Notes under the pieces: generated by a model
What the model saw: only the letters and a program-made list of their open reading frames with translations
The model's database searches: none
What the model was told of the DNA's origin: nothing
Source: DTU089 sp964421815
Lineage (GTDB): Bacteria > Bacillota > Clostridia > Oscillospirales > Acutalibacteraceae
DNA length: 64,000 bases
NCBI GenBank assembly: GCA_964421815.1
Contig: CAYQYT010000007.1
Location: 71,318 to 135,317, forward strand
Direction: 5' to 3'
Part shown: piece after piece, positions 17,838 through 26,744 of the stretch
Position numbering within the stretch: the stretch's first letter is position 1
How the letters are laid out: every line of letters starts with the position of its first letter
Made by a program: the position numbers and the translations under genes

Positions 17838-19067
17838 ATGGACTATACTCCCGATAATAATATTCAGCATCCCGTTGACGGAAACGGTGTTCAGAACAAT
17901 AACGGCACAGATTTTCAAAATACTTCGTTCACAACACAAAACCCAAATATAAATTCTTCGCAAAACAGTTATGGATCTGCACAATATACTCCGTCACCCG
18001 CTGAAATATATAATGCAACTGCCCCGGGCAATGTTCCCCAATACCATTACGGAACCAACCAAAGTTTTTTTAACCCCCAATACCTTGAGGAACACCGTCA
18101 AAAAATGCTTTTACGCAAGCACACGGAAAAACAGATCCGTTCTTTTGGCACCAATACAGGAATAATTCTTCTTTTTGTATTGACTTTTTCTTACGGACTT
18201 TCTTTTTTCCTGCTTATGCCAAAATTCAGTTTCCTCTATAACACCAACGCATCATTCGCCGGTGCATTCGGAATTTTCTACTCTGCAATCAGCGTTGGGG
18301 GGGCGTTCTTAATAGGCTCAAAACTATTCAAAAGGTTTGAACCTCAAATAAGTATTCCCTACAATCCTCCGAAAGACAAAACAAAAGCTCTTTTGCTTAT
18401 TTTAATGGGATTCGGCGGATGTCTTATTGCAAATTATATAACTGCGTTTTTGCGTCTTCTTGCCGAAGGAGTGGGCATATATTCCGACTACACCGCTCTT
18501 GAGGAGCCTTCAAGTCTGCTTGATGTAATAATAATTTTCATCGGCTCCGCCATTGTTCCCCCGCTTTTTGAAGAATTCGCTTTGCGTGGAGTTCTTATGC
18601 AAAATCTCAGAAAATACGGGGATGCTTTTGCAATTATAGCCTCCGCTTTTGTATTCGGTTTATTCCACGGAAATGCAGTTCAGATGCCCTTTGCTTTTCT
18701 CTGCGGTTTAATAATCGGCTATGCGGTTGTTGCCACCGAAAGCCTGTGGACAGGTATTATAATTCACGGTCTTATAAATGCAATGTCCGCAATTTCTTCT
18801 GCTTTAATCTATTATTTTGACGAATATGTTTCAAACACGTTTTTCTATATAGGCTCCGTGGCGGGAATTGCCGTGGGAATTATTGCCCTGCTTATTTATT
18901 CAACCCGGTATAAAAATTACAAACTTGCAAACCACGACAAAAACAGCATGGGACTCTCTTTGGGAGAAAAGTTCTCAAAATTCATCTCATCCCCCCTTAT
19001 GATATTGGTAATCGTACTTTATCTTGTGGAGGCAATTTCCCAACTTGCCGCTACGTCCATTAGTTAA
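17838..19067 (+). CDS. CPBP-family intramembrane glutamic protease
   Basis: A ~409-residue protein. Residues 1-~105 are a hydrophilic, Asn/Gln/Tyr/Pro-rich cytoplasmic segment; then come about eight membrane helices. The CPBP (Abi/CAAX protease) motifs are in order: EEFALRGVL (EExxxR), FGLFHGN (FxxxH) and HGLINAM (HxxxN). Bacterial members process or protect against peptides such as bacteriocins; some act with ABC exporters. AAAGGA lies 7 bases before the ATG at 17838. Its stop overlaps the start area of tadA (TAA then one base, then ATG), so translation is likely coupled. A run of seven G at 18297-18303 lies within the gene. Confidence 0.9.
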   Translation: MDYTPDNNIQHPVDGNGVQNNNGTDFQNTSFTTQNPNINSSQNSYGSAQYTPSPAEIYNATAPGNVPQYHYGTNQSFFNPQYLEEHRQKMLLRKHTEKQIRSFGTNTGIILLFVLTFSYGLSFFLLMPKFSFLYNTNASFAGAFGIFYSAISVGGAFLIGSKLFKRFEPQISIPYNPPKDKTKALLLILMGFGGCLIANYITAFLRLLAEGVGIYSDYTALEEPSSLLDVIIIFIGSAIVPPLFEEFALRGVLMQNLRKYGDAFAIIASAFVFGLFHGNAVQMPFAFLCGLIIGYAVVATESLWTGIIIHGLINAMSAISSALIYYFDEYVSNTFFYIGSVAGIAVGIIALLIYSTRYKNYKLANHDKNSMGLSLGEKFSKFISSPLMILVIVLYLVEAISQLAATSIS

Positions 19068-19068
19068 T

Positions 19069-20007
19069 ATGGAAAATTTTGATTTTATGAATATGGCATT
19101 ATGCCTTGCCAAAGAAGCGGCTGCGGATGGGGAAGTACCTGTTGGTGCCGTTGTTACAATAGGAAACAAAATCGTCGGCACCGGTAGAAATCGCCGTGAA
19201 AAAGGGAAAAATGCTCTTTGCCATGCGGAAATTGAAGCAATAAATCAAGCCTGCATACGTTTGGGCGGTTGGCGGCTTTGGGAATGTGAACTTTATGTTA
19301 CCCTTGAGCCCTGCCCCATGTGTGCCGGGGCAATTATCAATTCCCGAATTAAAAAAGTTGTTTTCGGAGCTTATGACACAAAAAACGGTGCTTGCGGTTC
19401 CGTGGTCAATCTTTTCAAAGAGAATTTCAGCCATTCCCCCGTCTGTGTGGGCGGATTCATGGAAAAGGAATGTGCCGGAGTTTTAACGGATTTTTTCAAA
19501 AATATAAGAAAACAACAATCAAAAAACAAAAAAGAAATTGAGGAGAAAAACAAAATGGAACGAATCGACAGTTTTAATGTTGACCACACAAAACTTTTAC
19601 GGGGTATGTACATTTCAAGAATAGACGGCGACGTTGTTACATACGACATAAGAACAAGACGCCCCAACGTTGAAGAAGTTATGGAAACCGGAGCCATCCA
19701 TACCGTTGAGCATCTTTTTGCAACCTTTGTAAGAAACAGTTCTTTCAAAAACAACATTATCTACTTCGGTCCCATGGGCTGCAGAACCGGTTTTTACTTT
19801 CTCACAACGGGCATAACCCACGGCGATGCCCTAAATCTCACACGTGATGCTCTTGAATTTATCTCAAAATTTGAGGGCGAAGTTCCCGGAGTAAGTGCTG
19901 TGGAATGCGGTAATTACCGTGACCACGATTTGGAGGGCGCAAAAAAAGAAGCCGCCGACCAACTTGAAATACTCAAAAATTGGACAACTGCTGATATGAT
20001 ATACTAA
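19069..20007 (+). CDS. tadA: tRNA-specific adenosine deaminase TadA, in frame with LuxS (no stop between)
   Basis: Residues 1-~150 are TadA, which deaminates A34 to inosine in tRNA-Arg(ACG): GEVPVGAVV, CHAEIEAINQA (zinc His and catalytic Glu) and LEPCPMCAGAI (PCxxC zinc ligands) are all present. No stop codon follows. After a Lys/Asn/Glu-rich stretch (~150-162) the frame continues into a full LuxS of ~150 residues ending at 20007. An internal GAGGAG plus ATG at 19555 could start LuxS alone, so two products or one 312-residue fusion are possible. The ATG at 19069 begins 1 base after the CPBP stop. The two halves look complete, so this is loss of a stop codon, or an assembly error, rather than a decayed gene. 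Confidence 0.85.
   Translation: MENFDFMNMALCLAKEAAADGEVPVGAVVTIGNKIVGTGRNRREKGKNALCHAEIEAINQACIRLGGWRLWECELYVTLEPCPMCAGAIINSRIKKVVFGAYDTKNGACGSVVNLFKENFSHSPVCVGGFMEKECAGVLTDFFKNIRKQQSKNKKEIEEKNKMERIDSFNVDHTKLLRGMYISRIDGDVVTYDIRTRRPNVEEVMETGAIHTVEHLFATFVRNSSFKNNIIYFGPMGCRTGFYFLTTGITHGDALNLTRDALEFISKFEGEVPGVSAVECGNYRDHDLEGAKKEAADQLEILKNWTTADMIY
19555..20007 (+). CDS. luxS: S-ribosylhomocysteine lyase LuxS (internal start of the TadA-LuxS frame)
   Basis: LuxS cleaves S-ribosylhomocysteine to homocysteine and the autoinducer-2 precursor DPD, in the activated methyl cycle. The 150 residues from the ATG at 19555 match LuxS end to end: SFNVDHTKLLRGMYISR, TGAIHTVEHLFATF (HxxxH metal ligands) and YFGPMGCRTGFYFL (third ligand Cys), then the C-terminal helix LEGAKKEAADQL. 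GAGGAG lies 9 bases before this ATG, which is why a separate LuxS product is plausible although the frame is open upstream into tadA. No pfs gene is adjacent. A terminator follows. Confidence 0.93.
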   Translation: MERIDSFNVDHTKLLRGMYISRIDGDVVTYDIRTRRPNVEEVMETGAIHTVEHLFATFVRNSSFKNNIIYFGPMGCRTGFYFLTTGITHGDALNLTRDALEFISKFEGEVPGVSAVECGNYRDHDLEGAKKEAADQLEILKNWTTADMIY

Positions 20008-20010
20008 AAA

Positions 20011-20037
20011 AGAACGGCGGAAACGCCGTTCTTTTAA
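20011..20037 (+). terminator. Terminator after luxS
   Basis: AGAACGGCG and CGCCGTTCT flank a GAAA loop, followed by TTTAATT, 3 bases after the stop. Confidence 0.88.
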
Positions 20038-20135
20038 TTGCAAATTGAAAGTAGAAAGTGACATGTTCCGGCTCTGCGATGCACCATTTTAATGTTTGGA
20101 AACGAAACTTCCCCTAAACTATTTACCCTTAACTC

Positions 20136-20972
20136 TTAACTAAAGAGAATTTCTTTTAAATTCTCTCCCAAAATACCTCGTTTAGCCTCCTCACTTATGG
20201 GGAGATTTTTTATTCTTTCTATGGATTCTTTAATCATTTTCGCATCTTTGTAGGGTGTATCAAGACCGAAAATACTGCGTTTTGGACCTGTCTGATGTAT
20301 CAAATCGCAAAGTTCTTCATCCGTGATGGACCAAGCTCCTCTGCGTGTGTTTCCAAACTCATCTTTTTCCATAGCAATACTTGTCCACCCTGCAAAAACA
20401 TGGTCTATTACACCACGGGAATTATTGTTCATAACAAGTAAGGCTTCCCTGAAAAAACTGTAACCACCCATATGCTCCATACTAAAACGAAGCTTCGGAA
20501 AATTATATGCTACCTCATCAAATAAAAGCATCTGATAATCTGCAATTCTATGCCAATGAAGTCCCGTGTGGAAAGACAAGAAAAGTCCTTGTTTTTCGGC
20601 TTCTTCATAAACTTCAAAAATCTCTTTTCCTGCCACATTTATCTCTTGTGCCGCAGGATGAATTTTTATTCCATAAAGCCCTAAATCCTTGATTTTTTTA
20701 ACTTGGTCTTTTAAGTCTTTTCTGTCAAAATCAATTGTACCGAAGCCAACAAGGTTAGGTTCATTTTTAAGTGCTTTTGCCACCCATTCACAAGGATTCT
20801 CACCTGTCGTATGGGCATACATATCCATCTGATGCCAAAATGGTGAAAAACAAACTGCGCCTTCGATTTCACACTCATCCAATATAGATTTCAATGTGTC
20901 GATATCACCGTTGGGTTTTGTGTTTTTCGGAAAAAGATGGGCGTGGTTCGCAAAAATCTTATAATCTGACAT
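20136..20972 (-). CDS. Amidohydrolase-family (TIM-barrel) protein
   Basis: A 278-residue product of the amidohydrolase-2 type (uronate isomerase/decarboxylase-like metal hydrolases). Visible features are FANHAHLF near the N-terminus (the HxH metal motif), YGIKIHPAAQEI, LFLSFHTGLHWHRI (further metal His) and SIFGLDTPY with the conserved Asp near the end. The substrate is unknown. GGTGATAAA precedes the ATG at 20972. It is 13 bases downstream of the phosphatase gene on the same strand, so they probably form a pair. Confidence 0.82.
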   Translation of the reverse strand: MSDYKIFANHAHLFPKNTKPNGDIDTLKSILDECEIEGAVCFSPFWHQMDMYAHTTGENPCEWVAKALKNEPNLVGFGTIDFDRKDLKDQVKKIKDLGLYGIKIHPAAQEINVAGKEIFEVYEEAEKQGLFLSFHTGLHWHRIADYQMLLFDEVAYNFPKLRFSMEHMGGYSFFREALLVMNNNSRGVIDHVFAGWTSIAMEKDEFGNTRRGAWSITDEELCDLIHQTGPKRSIFGLDTPYKDAKMIKESIERIKNLPISEEAKRGILGENLKEILFS

Positions 20973-20985
20973 TTTATCACCCTAT

Positions 20986-21708
20986 TTATACAAGTTTAAA
21001 ATCATCATCGGACATACTGTCCCAATCTATGTTTTCATCCTCGGGAATGTCCGCATAATAATCCCACAGACGTTCCTCCTGCTCTGCCGTTAACGGCTCT
21101 GCGGGAACTTCATTTATTACCTCAAATTTCTTTGTGGCACTCCAAAGGGACGGCGTTATACGAACTGTATAACCGCAACAGGATGGGCATAGCCATTCCG
21201 TCATGGGAAGTTCCGGAACACCGAAAGCCGCAAGTATGCTCATCATCACACCGCCGTGTGTAACGATTGCGGCAGTTCTCGTGCCTGTTTTAATCATTCC
21301 GTCAACGGTTTTTATAAAGCAGTCGCAAACACGGGTTGCAAATTCCGCATTGCTTTCCCCGTTTAGAGGTCGGGCATCCTCCCCGCCCGAAAGCCATTGA
21401 GAAAACTCCTCATAAGGCTCCAATTCATCGGCTGTGTGCCCTTCAAATTCACCGAAATCACATTCTTCAAAGCCCCTCATTTCAATGGGGGTTTTGTCGG
21501 GAAAAAGAATTCTTGCAGTTTGAACGCAACGTTTTAAACTACTTGTAAATACCACATCGGGTATGGGGTAATTATAGTCTTTTTTCATTGCCTCAAGTTG
21601 ATTCAAGCCTTCCTGGCAAAGTTCTTCATCGGTCTGACCGATATATCTGCCCTCAATATTGCCCTTTGTGAGAGCATGGCGAATTAAGTGTATGGTGTAA
21701 GTTTTCAT
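20986..21708 (-). CDS. Histidine phosphatase-family protein (phosphoglycerate mutase-like)
   Basis: A 240-residue product with the catalytic LIRHALTKGNIEGRYIGQ (phospho-His; RHA rather than RHG), FTSSLKRCVQTA, a conserved Glu in FEECDFGEFEG and a second His in AIVTHGGVMMSIL. This pattern fits the CobC/GpmB-like branch, which includes alpha-ribazole phosphatases and broad phosphatases; the substrate is unknown. AGGAG lies before the ATG at 21708. An acidic C-terminal tail (~205-240) is extra. Divergent from the XRE gene. Confidence 0.85.
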   Translation of the reverse strand: MKTYTIHLIRHALTKGNIEGRYIGQTDEELCQEGLNQLEAMKKDYNYPIPDVVFTSSLKRCVQTARILFPDKTPIEMRGFEECDFGEFEGHTADELEPYEEFSQWLSGGEDARPLNGESNAEFATRVCDCFIKTVDGMIKTGTRTAAIVTHGGVMMSILAAFGVPELPMTEWLCPSCCGYTVRITPSLWSATKKFEVINEVPAEPLTAEQEERLWDYYADIPEDENIDWDSMSDDDFKLV

Positions 21709-21778
21709 TGATTTCTCCTATGAAATAGTGTATATTATTATACAATAAGTATAATCTTGTTACATAAAGGGGTTAATT

Positions 21779-22390
21779 ATGAACACAAATTTTAACGAAA
21801 GATTAGTTGAACTCCGTACCGAAAAAGGCTTGAGCCAAAAGGATGCCGCCGCAGATCTGGGTGTTTCCCAGGCTCTCCTTTCCCATTACGAAAAAGGAAT
21901 ACGTGAATACAACCTTGCTTTTTTATGCAAGGTGGCGGAATACTACAACGTTACAACGGATTACATTTTAGGGCTTACGGACAGCCGTTCCGGTCTGGAA
22001 ACCTCCGCCCTTGAGGACAGAGAAGAAGATTCGGTTTTCAACACAATCTCCATTTACCGTGCGGCAATTATGACCCACGAAAGAATGAATGCAGGATCTT
22101 TCCAGGCCGGAGAAAGCGCTGATATTCTGTATGCAACAACACTTTATAACATACTGTTTACCGCCGCCCAGAAGGGCTATATTCCAAAACGGTGGTTTTC
22201 TCTTCCGCCAAAATATGCACGGGCAATGTGCCTTGCATTAGAAGAAGCTCAACTTTCGGATTTTCCCGAAAAAACCGTAAACGCAAGACGTTACGGCGGC
22301 CCCGAACCCAAGAGTATCGAGGCCGTCATAAAAGGAGTTGAAAGTCAGTTAAGTAAAATGGCTAACTCTATAAAGCCACCGGAAAACTGA
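21779..22390 (+). CDS. XRE-family helix-turn-helix regulator
   Basis: A 203-residue protein. Residues ~7-65 form a Cro/CI-type helix-turn-helix: RLVELRTEKGLSQKDAAADL, then GVSQALLSHYEKGIRE, and YNVTTDYILGLTD. The remaining ~135 residues are helical with no domain I recognise and may sense a ligand or oligomerise. AAGGGG precedes the ATG at 21779. The upstream gap holds an inverted repeat (GTATA-TTAT-TATAC) between divergent genes, a possible self-operator. It converges on glgA with only 2 bases between the stops. Confidence 0.88.
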   Translation: MNTNFNERLVELRTEKGLSQKDAAADLGVSQALLSHYEKGIREYNLAFLCKVAEYYNVTTDYILGLTDSRSGLETSALEDREEDSVFNTISIYRAAIMTHERMNAGSFQAGESADILYATTLYNILFTAAQKGYIPKRWFSLPPKYARAMCLALEEAQLSDFPEKTVNARRYGGPEPKSIEAVIKGVESQLSKMANSIKPPEN

Positions 22391-22392
22391 AA

Positions 22393-23817
22393 TTAACCTT
22401 TCAGAACTTCTTTGTACATTTTAATGTATTCATTTGCGGATTTGCCCCAACTGTTGTCGCTTTCCATTGCACGTTTTACAAGGATTGACCAACCTTTTTG
22501 GTTACTGTAACCCTCAACTGCACGTCTGATTGCGTGAAGCATGTCGTGAGCATTGTATGAAGAAAATACAAAGCCGTTACCCATATTATCTCCGCTGTCC
22601 GTAACGGAATCCCTGAGACCGCCTGTTTCACGGACAATGGGAATTGAACCGTAACGAAGTGCAACCATCTGAGAAAGTCCGCAAGGTTCACTTTTTGAGG
22701 GCATAAGGAACATATCGCTTCCTGCGTAAATTTTCCTTGCTAAATCAGGGATAAAGCCCAGGCAAAGCCCAACTTTATCGGGATAGCGTGCCGCAAGCCC
22801 TCTGAAAAATTCTTCATACTGGTAATCACCCGAACCGAGAACTACAAGTTGAATATCCGTTGTTGCCAACAACTCGTCAAGAACCGCTTTGCAAAGGTCA
22901 AGACCTTTGTGGGAAACAAGTCTTGTAACCATACCCATAAGCGGAACATCATTTTTCTCCGGAAGCCCCAGAAGCTTCTGGAGTTCTCTTTTGTTAACCG
23001 CTTTTCCGCGCATATTATCCGCAGAGTAGTTTTTGAAAATATCTTTATCGGTTTCAGGATTATAGTTTTCAACATCAATTCCGTTAAGGATTCCGCGTAA
23101 TTTGTAACTTCTTTCCCGGAGAATTGTGTCTAAACCGTGGGAATACCAGGGATCAAGGATTTCTTTTGCGTATGACGGGCTGACGGTGGTTACCGCATTG
23201 GCACATTCAATACCCGCTTTCATAAGGTTTACCGCACCGTCGTATTCTATGAGATTTTTACAGGAGTGGTCAATACCGACAACATTATCAATAAGTTCTT
23301 CTCCGTAAACCCCTTGGTACTGAATATTGTGAATTGTGAAAACAGTTTTAATATTTTCGTAACCGGGCTGATTCGCATATATTGTGCTGTAATATAGCGG
23401 GGTGAGAGCCGTCTGCCAGTCATTACAGTGAATAATATCGGGCTTGAAATCAATGTGGGGAATTATTTCGAGAATTGCTCTTGCAAAAAAAGCAAATCTT
23501 TCCGCATCATCATAGAACCCGTACAGAGAATCTCTCTTGAAGTAGTATTGATTATCAAGAAGATAATAAATAACGCCTCCTGCTTTTGCCTCAAATATTC
23601 CGCAATACTGTCTGCGCCAAGCAACAGGCACGGAAATATTTGTGATAAATTTCATTGAATCCTTTAGTTCCTGCTTAATTCCGTCATACAGGGGCATAAC
23701 AACTCTGCAACCTATGAGCCTTTTCCTCAATGCCTGGGGAAGAGAGCCGGCAACATCCGCCAAACCTCCGCTTGCTATAAAAGGAAGTGCTTCACTTGCA
23801 GCATATAATACTTTCAT
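22393..23817 (-). CDS. glgA: Glycogen synthase (ADP-glucose type, GT5)
   Basis: Adds glucose from ADP-glucose to the non-reducing end of glycogen. The ~474-residue product has the N-terminal donor loop SGGLADVAGSLP, IIHCNDWQTALTPLYY, FTIHNIQYQGVYG, the catalytic MGMVTRLVSHKGLDL and MFLMPSKSEPCGLSQMVALRYG, all GT5 hallmarks. The ATG at 23817 has GGAGG 8 bases upstream; an upstream in-frame start would overlap the preceding gene. Last gene of the glg operon. Confidence 0.96.
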   Translation of the reverse strand: MKVLYAASEALPFIASGGLADVAGSLPQALRKRLIGCRVVMPLYDGIKQELKDSMKFITNISVPVAWRRQYCGIFEAKAGGVIYYLLDNQYYFKRDSLYGFYDDAERFAFFARAILEIIPHIDFKPDIIHCNDWQTALTPLYYSTIYANQPGYENIKTVFTIHNIQYQGVYGEELIDNVVGIDHSCKNLIEYDGAVNLMKAGIECANAVTTVSPSYAKEILDPWYSHGLDTILRERSYKLRGILNGIDVENYNPETDKDIFKNYSADNMRGKAVNKRELQKLLGLPEKNDVPLMGMVTRLVSHKGLDLCKAVLDELLATTDIQLVVLGSGDYQYEEFFRGLAARYPDKVGLCLGFIPDLARKIYAGSDMFLMPSKSEPCGLSQMVALRYGSIPIVRETGGLRDSVTDSGDNMGNGFVFSSYNAHDMLHAIRRAVEGYSNQKGWSILVKRAMESDNSWGKSANEYIKMYKEVLKG

Positions 23818-23836
23818 ATAATAAACCTCCGTTAAA

Positions 23837-24376
23837 TTACAGTGCAATTCCCGCCATATCAAAAATAGATTTCATATTCTCAATAAGACCGGATTTCAAA
23901 ACTATGATAATTAACAATATGAGAAGAACAAAGGGGGCTCCCAATTCCACTATTGTTTTTATCATCTGTTTTCTCTTCATTGCCCGAAGTTCATTTTCAA
24001 GTGCCGTAACACGATTTTGAAGTTCCGTTATAACATCATCTTCTTTGTATTGCTCCGGGTTTCTTTGAGTTGTGTTTTGGTGCACAATATTTTTTGGGGA
24101 TTGTTCAGGTGCAGCAGGCTTTGTCACATCTTTTTCGGGAAAACGGGAACGAATGGATTTCAAGGCAGATAAAACTTTGTCATCCCTTTGTGAAACCTCT
24201 TTCCCGATAACAGCGTCAAGCCATCTGATCTGGGCTTCGGTAGGCTCCGAAACGGAGTCAAATACATTTAACTGCCTATCGCAAAACGAGCACACTCTGC
24301 AATCCTCACCGATTATCTTTCTTTCAACAAAATCAAGTTCTTCTGTTTTGCAACCGCAAACGGGACATACCGCCAT
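23837..24376 (-). CDS. Zinc-ribbon, coiled-coil, membrane protein within the glycogen operon
   Basis: A 179-residue protein of unknown function. It has an N-terminal four-Cys zinc ribbon (CPVCGC at 4-9 with CSFC at ~31-34), a helical segment (~45-80), a polar linker, a short coiled coil (ELQNRVTALENELRAMKRK, ~118-136) and one membrane helix (~147-165). It lies between glgD (28 bases) and glgA (19 bases) on the same strand, so it is surely co-transcribed with them. GAGGTG precedes the ATG at 24376. A role in anchoring or organising glycogen enzymes is only a guess. Confidence 0.7.
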   Translation of the reverse strand: MAVCPVCGCKTEELDFVERKIIGEDCRVCSFCDRQLNVFDSVSEPTEAQIRWLDAVIGKEVSQRDDKVLSALKSIRSRFPEKDVTKPAAPEQSPKNIVHQNTTQRNPEQYKEDDVITELQNRVTALENELRAMKRKQMIKTIVELGAPFVLLILLIIIVLKSGLIENMKSIFDMAGIAL

Positions 24377-24404
24377 ACTAACACCTCACAATCAGAAAAT
24401 TTAT

Positions 24405-25523
24405 TTAAATAACAATTTCTTTACCTACAAACAAGGGATAACTCTTGTCACCGCTCAAGGTTTTCTTTGTAGTAATAACAGTGTTTTTATCCATAATCAC
24501 ACAATTCAGCCTTGCATCCTCGCCCACAAAAGCATCTTGCATAAGAATGGAGTTTTCAACAACCGCACCCTTAGCTATTTTTACACCTCTGAAAATAATG
24601 CTGTTTTTCACGGTGCCTTCAATTTGACAACCGTCGGCAATAAGAGAGTTTTCACATTTTGAAGAAATACCGTAAATAACCGGCATGTCGTTACGAACCT
24701 TTGTATATACAGGTGCATCGGCACGGAACAAATTATTCCTGCAACTCTTTTCAAGCAGAGCCATATTTGCTTCAAAATATGTTGACATACTGTCAATAGT
24801 ACAACTCCACTCCTCAACCTTATAGCCGTAAATGTTAAGGTGGGAAACGTTTTTCTGTATAATATCTTTTTCAAAACTTGTATAGGTATAACTCTCGGCG
24901 TCGCCTATAAGTCTTTCAAGGAGTGCCTTCCTAATAAGAATTATATTTGTTGAATAGTTTATCTCATTCTCAGTCTTAATGTCCACACCCACACTTACAA
25001 CCTTACCGTCGTCGTCAAGGCTGAGAGCCATTATTCTTTCAAGTTTTGGTGCTTCGCCATGAGAATATGCAATAGTGATATCCGCATCCTTTTGGGTGTG
25101 GAAAGCAAAAAGTTTTGACAAATCCATATTGCAAACTACGTTGGAATCCATAAGCAAAACATATTCCTGCTTAGATTTTGCTATAAAATCCATTATTCTG
25201 TTAAGCGTATCGATTCTATCGTTGCTGTCCCGTTCCGTTGCACCGGGTGTAAAGGGCGGAAGCATATAAAGACCGTCAACTTTTCTTGAAAGGTCCCAAG
25301 GTCTTCCGCTTCCCACGTGATCCATAAGAGAGTGGAAATTGCTGTTTGCAATAACCCCAACCTTTGTAACACCGCAGTTAACAAGATTTGAAAGAGCAAA
25401 ATCTATAAGACGATATCTTCCGCCAAAGGGTACGGAACCCATGGTACGTCTTGCCGTAAGAGCACCCAAAGAGGAATCATAAGAATTGGAATAAATAATT
25501 CCGAGAACATTTTTCGGCATCAT
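24405..25523 (-). CDS. glgD: Glucose-1-phosphate adenylyltransferase subunit GlgD
   Basis: Paralogue of GlgC that in Firmicutes pairs with GlgC to form the ADP-glucose pyrophosphorylase. The 372-residue protein has the nucleotidyltransferase fold but a changed N-terminal phosphate loop (YDSSLGALTARRTMGSVPFG in place of the GGxGxRL loop), typical of the non-catalytic GlgD. SHLNIYGYKVEEWS and C-terminal left-handed beta-helix hexapeptides follow. Its start overlaps the glgC stop by 3 bases (ATGATG), so the two are coupled. Confidence 0.94.
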   Translation of the reverse strand: MMPKNVLGIIYSNSYDSSLGALTARRTMGSVPFGGRYRLIDFALSNLVNCGVTKVGVIANSNFHSLMDHVGSGRPWDLSRKVDGLYMLPPFTPGATERDSNDRIDTLNRIMDFIAKSKQEYVLLMDSNVVCNMDLSKLFAFHTQKDADITIAYSHGEAPKLERIMALSLDDDGKVVSVGVDIKTENEINYSTNIILIRKALLERLIGDAESYTYTSFEKDIIQKNVSHLNIYGYKVEEWSCTIDSMSTYFEANMALLEKSCRNNLFRADAPVYTKVRNDMPVIYGISSKCENSLIADGCQIEGTVKNSIIFRGVKIAKGAVVENSILMQDAFVGEDARLNCVIMDKNTVITTKKTLSGDKSYPLFVGKEIVI

Positions 25524-26740
25524 ACTGTTTCACCATCCTTAACATCTTCTGAAATCATGGACTTTGCCTTTACGGTTGCTTTTTTACCCACCGTAACTCC
25601 GGCACCCACAACGCTTACACCCCAGTTCTCCAAATCGGCGCATTTTTCGGGGTTTTCGCCAACCACTGCACCTTCTTCAATTACAGCATTTTCAGCAACC
25701 ATTGCGTACTGAACTACCGCACCTTTTTTAATTACTGCGCCGGGCATGATAATTGAATAATCCACAAATGCGCCTTCTTCTACGGTAACATTTGAGAAAA
25801 GCACCGAATAGTCGATTTTACCTTCTATTTCGCAGCCCTCTGCGGCAAGAGAATTTTCTATAACCGCTGTTTCGGAAACATACTGGGGAGCCGAAACGGC
25901 ACTTCTGCCGTAAATCTTCCAACCGGGGTCGCTCAAATCAATATTTGCCTTGGGATTGAGCAAGTCAAGGTTTGCTTCCCAAAGAGAGTCGATTGTTCCC
26001 ACATCCTTCCAATATCCGTCGAAGCCGTAAGCATAAAGCCTTTCCCCTGCTTCGTGCATTGCGGGAATAACGTTTTTACCAAAATCGTTTGAAGAATCCG
26101 GGTCCGCTTCATCCTCAATAAGATATTTCCTCAATTTTTCCCAGGTGAACATATAAACACCCATGGACGCCTTATTGCTCTTGGGATTCTTAGGTTTTTC
26201 TTCAAATGCGGTAATTCTTCCGTCATCATCCACAAACATAAGACCGAAGCGGGAAGCCTCCTCCCACGGAACCTCAAGCATTGCAATTGTACAGGCGGCA
26301 TTCTTTTCTTTATGGAACTGAAGCATCTTTGCATAATCCATCTTGTATATATGGTCGCCTGAAAGAACCGCCACATACTCGGGATTGTATCTGTCAATAA
26401 ACTGAATATTCTGATAAATTGCATTGGCAGTACCCTTGTACCATTCCGTACCCTTAATCTGCTGATAGGGTGAGAGAATGTGTACACCGCCGTTTGCACG
26501 GTCAAGATCCCAAGGACCGCCGTTTCCGATATAGTCGTTAAGTTCAAGGGGCTGATACTGTGTGAGAACACCCACGGTATAAATACCCGAGTTTACGCAG
26601 TTTGAAAGGGGGAAATCAATAATCCTGTACTTTCCGCCATAGGGAACGGCGGGCTTTGCAATATTCTTGGTAAGTACGCCCAATCTTGAGCCCTGACCAC
26701 CTGCAAGAAGCATTGCAATACATTCATTCTTTTTTGCCAT
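25520..26740 (-). CDS. glgC: Glucose-1-phosphate adenylyltransferase (ADP-glucose pyrophosphorylase)
   Basis: Makes ADP-glucose from ATP and glucose 1-phosphate, the committed and usually allosterically controlled step of glycogen synthesis. The 406 residues have MLLAGGQGSRLGVLT (catalytic loop), KPAVPYGGKYRIIDF, GTANAIYQNIQFI, VLSGDHIYKMDY, and a C-terminal beta-helix of hexapeptide repeats (GAFVDYSIIMPGAVIKKGAV). AAAGGA precedes the ATG at 26740. Second gene of glgB-glgC-glgD-(zinc ribbon)-glgA. Confidence 0.97.
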   Translation of the reverse strand: MAKKNECIAMLLAGGQGSRLGVLTKNIAKPAVPYGGKYRIIDFPLSNCVNSGIYTVGVLTQYQPLELNDYIGNGGPWDLDRANGGVHILSPYQQIKGTEWYKGTANAIYQNIQFIDRYNPEYVAVLSGDHIYKMDYAKMLQFHKEKNAACTIAMLEVPWEEASRFGLMFVDDDGRITAFEEKPKNPKSNKASMGVYMFTWEKLRKYLIEDEADPDSSNDFGKNVIPAMHEAGERLYAYGFDGYWKDVGTIDSLWEANLDLLNPKANIDLSDPGWKIYGRSAVSAPQYVSETAVIENSLAAEGCEIEGKIDYSVLFSNVTVEEGAFVDYSIIMPGAVIKKGAVVQYAMVAENAVIEEGAVVGENPEKCADLENWGVSVVGAGVTVGKKATVKAKSMISEDVKDGETV

Positions 26741-26744
26741 TATG

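Noticed and set aside
18297..18303. Run of seven G in the CPBP protease gene as a phase-variation tract
   Set aside because: Short for slippage switching; the frame is intact and it codes a Val-Gly-Gly in a membrane helix.
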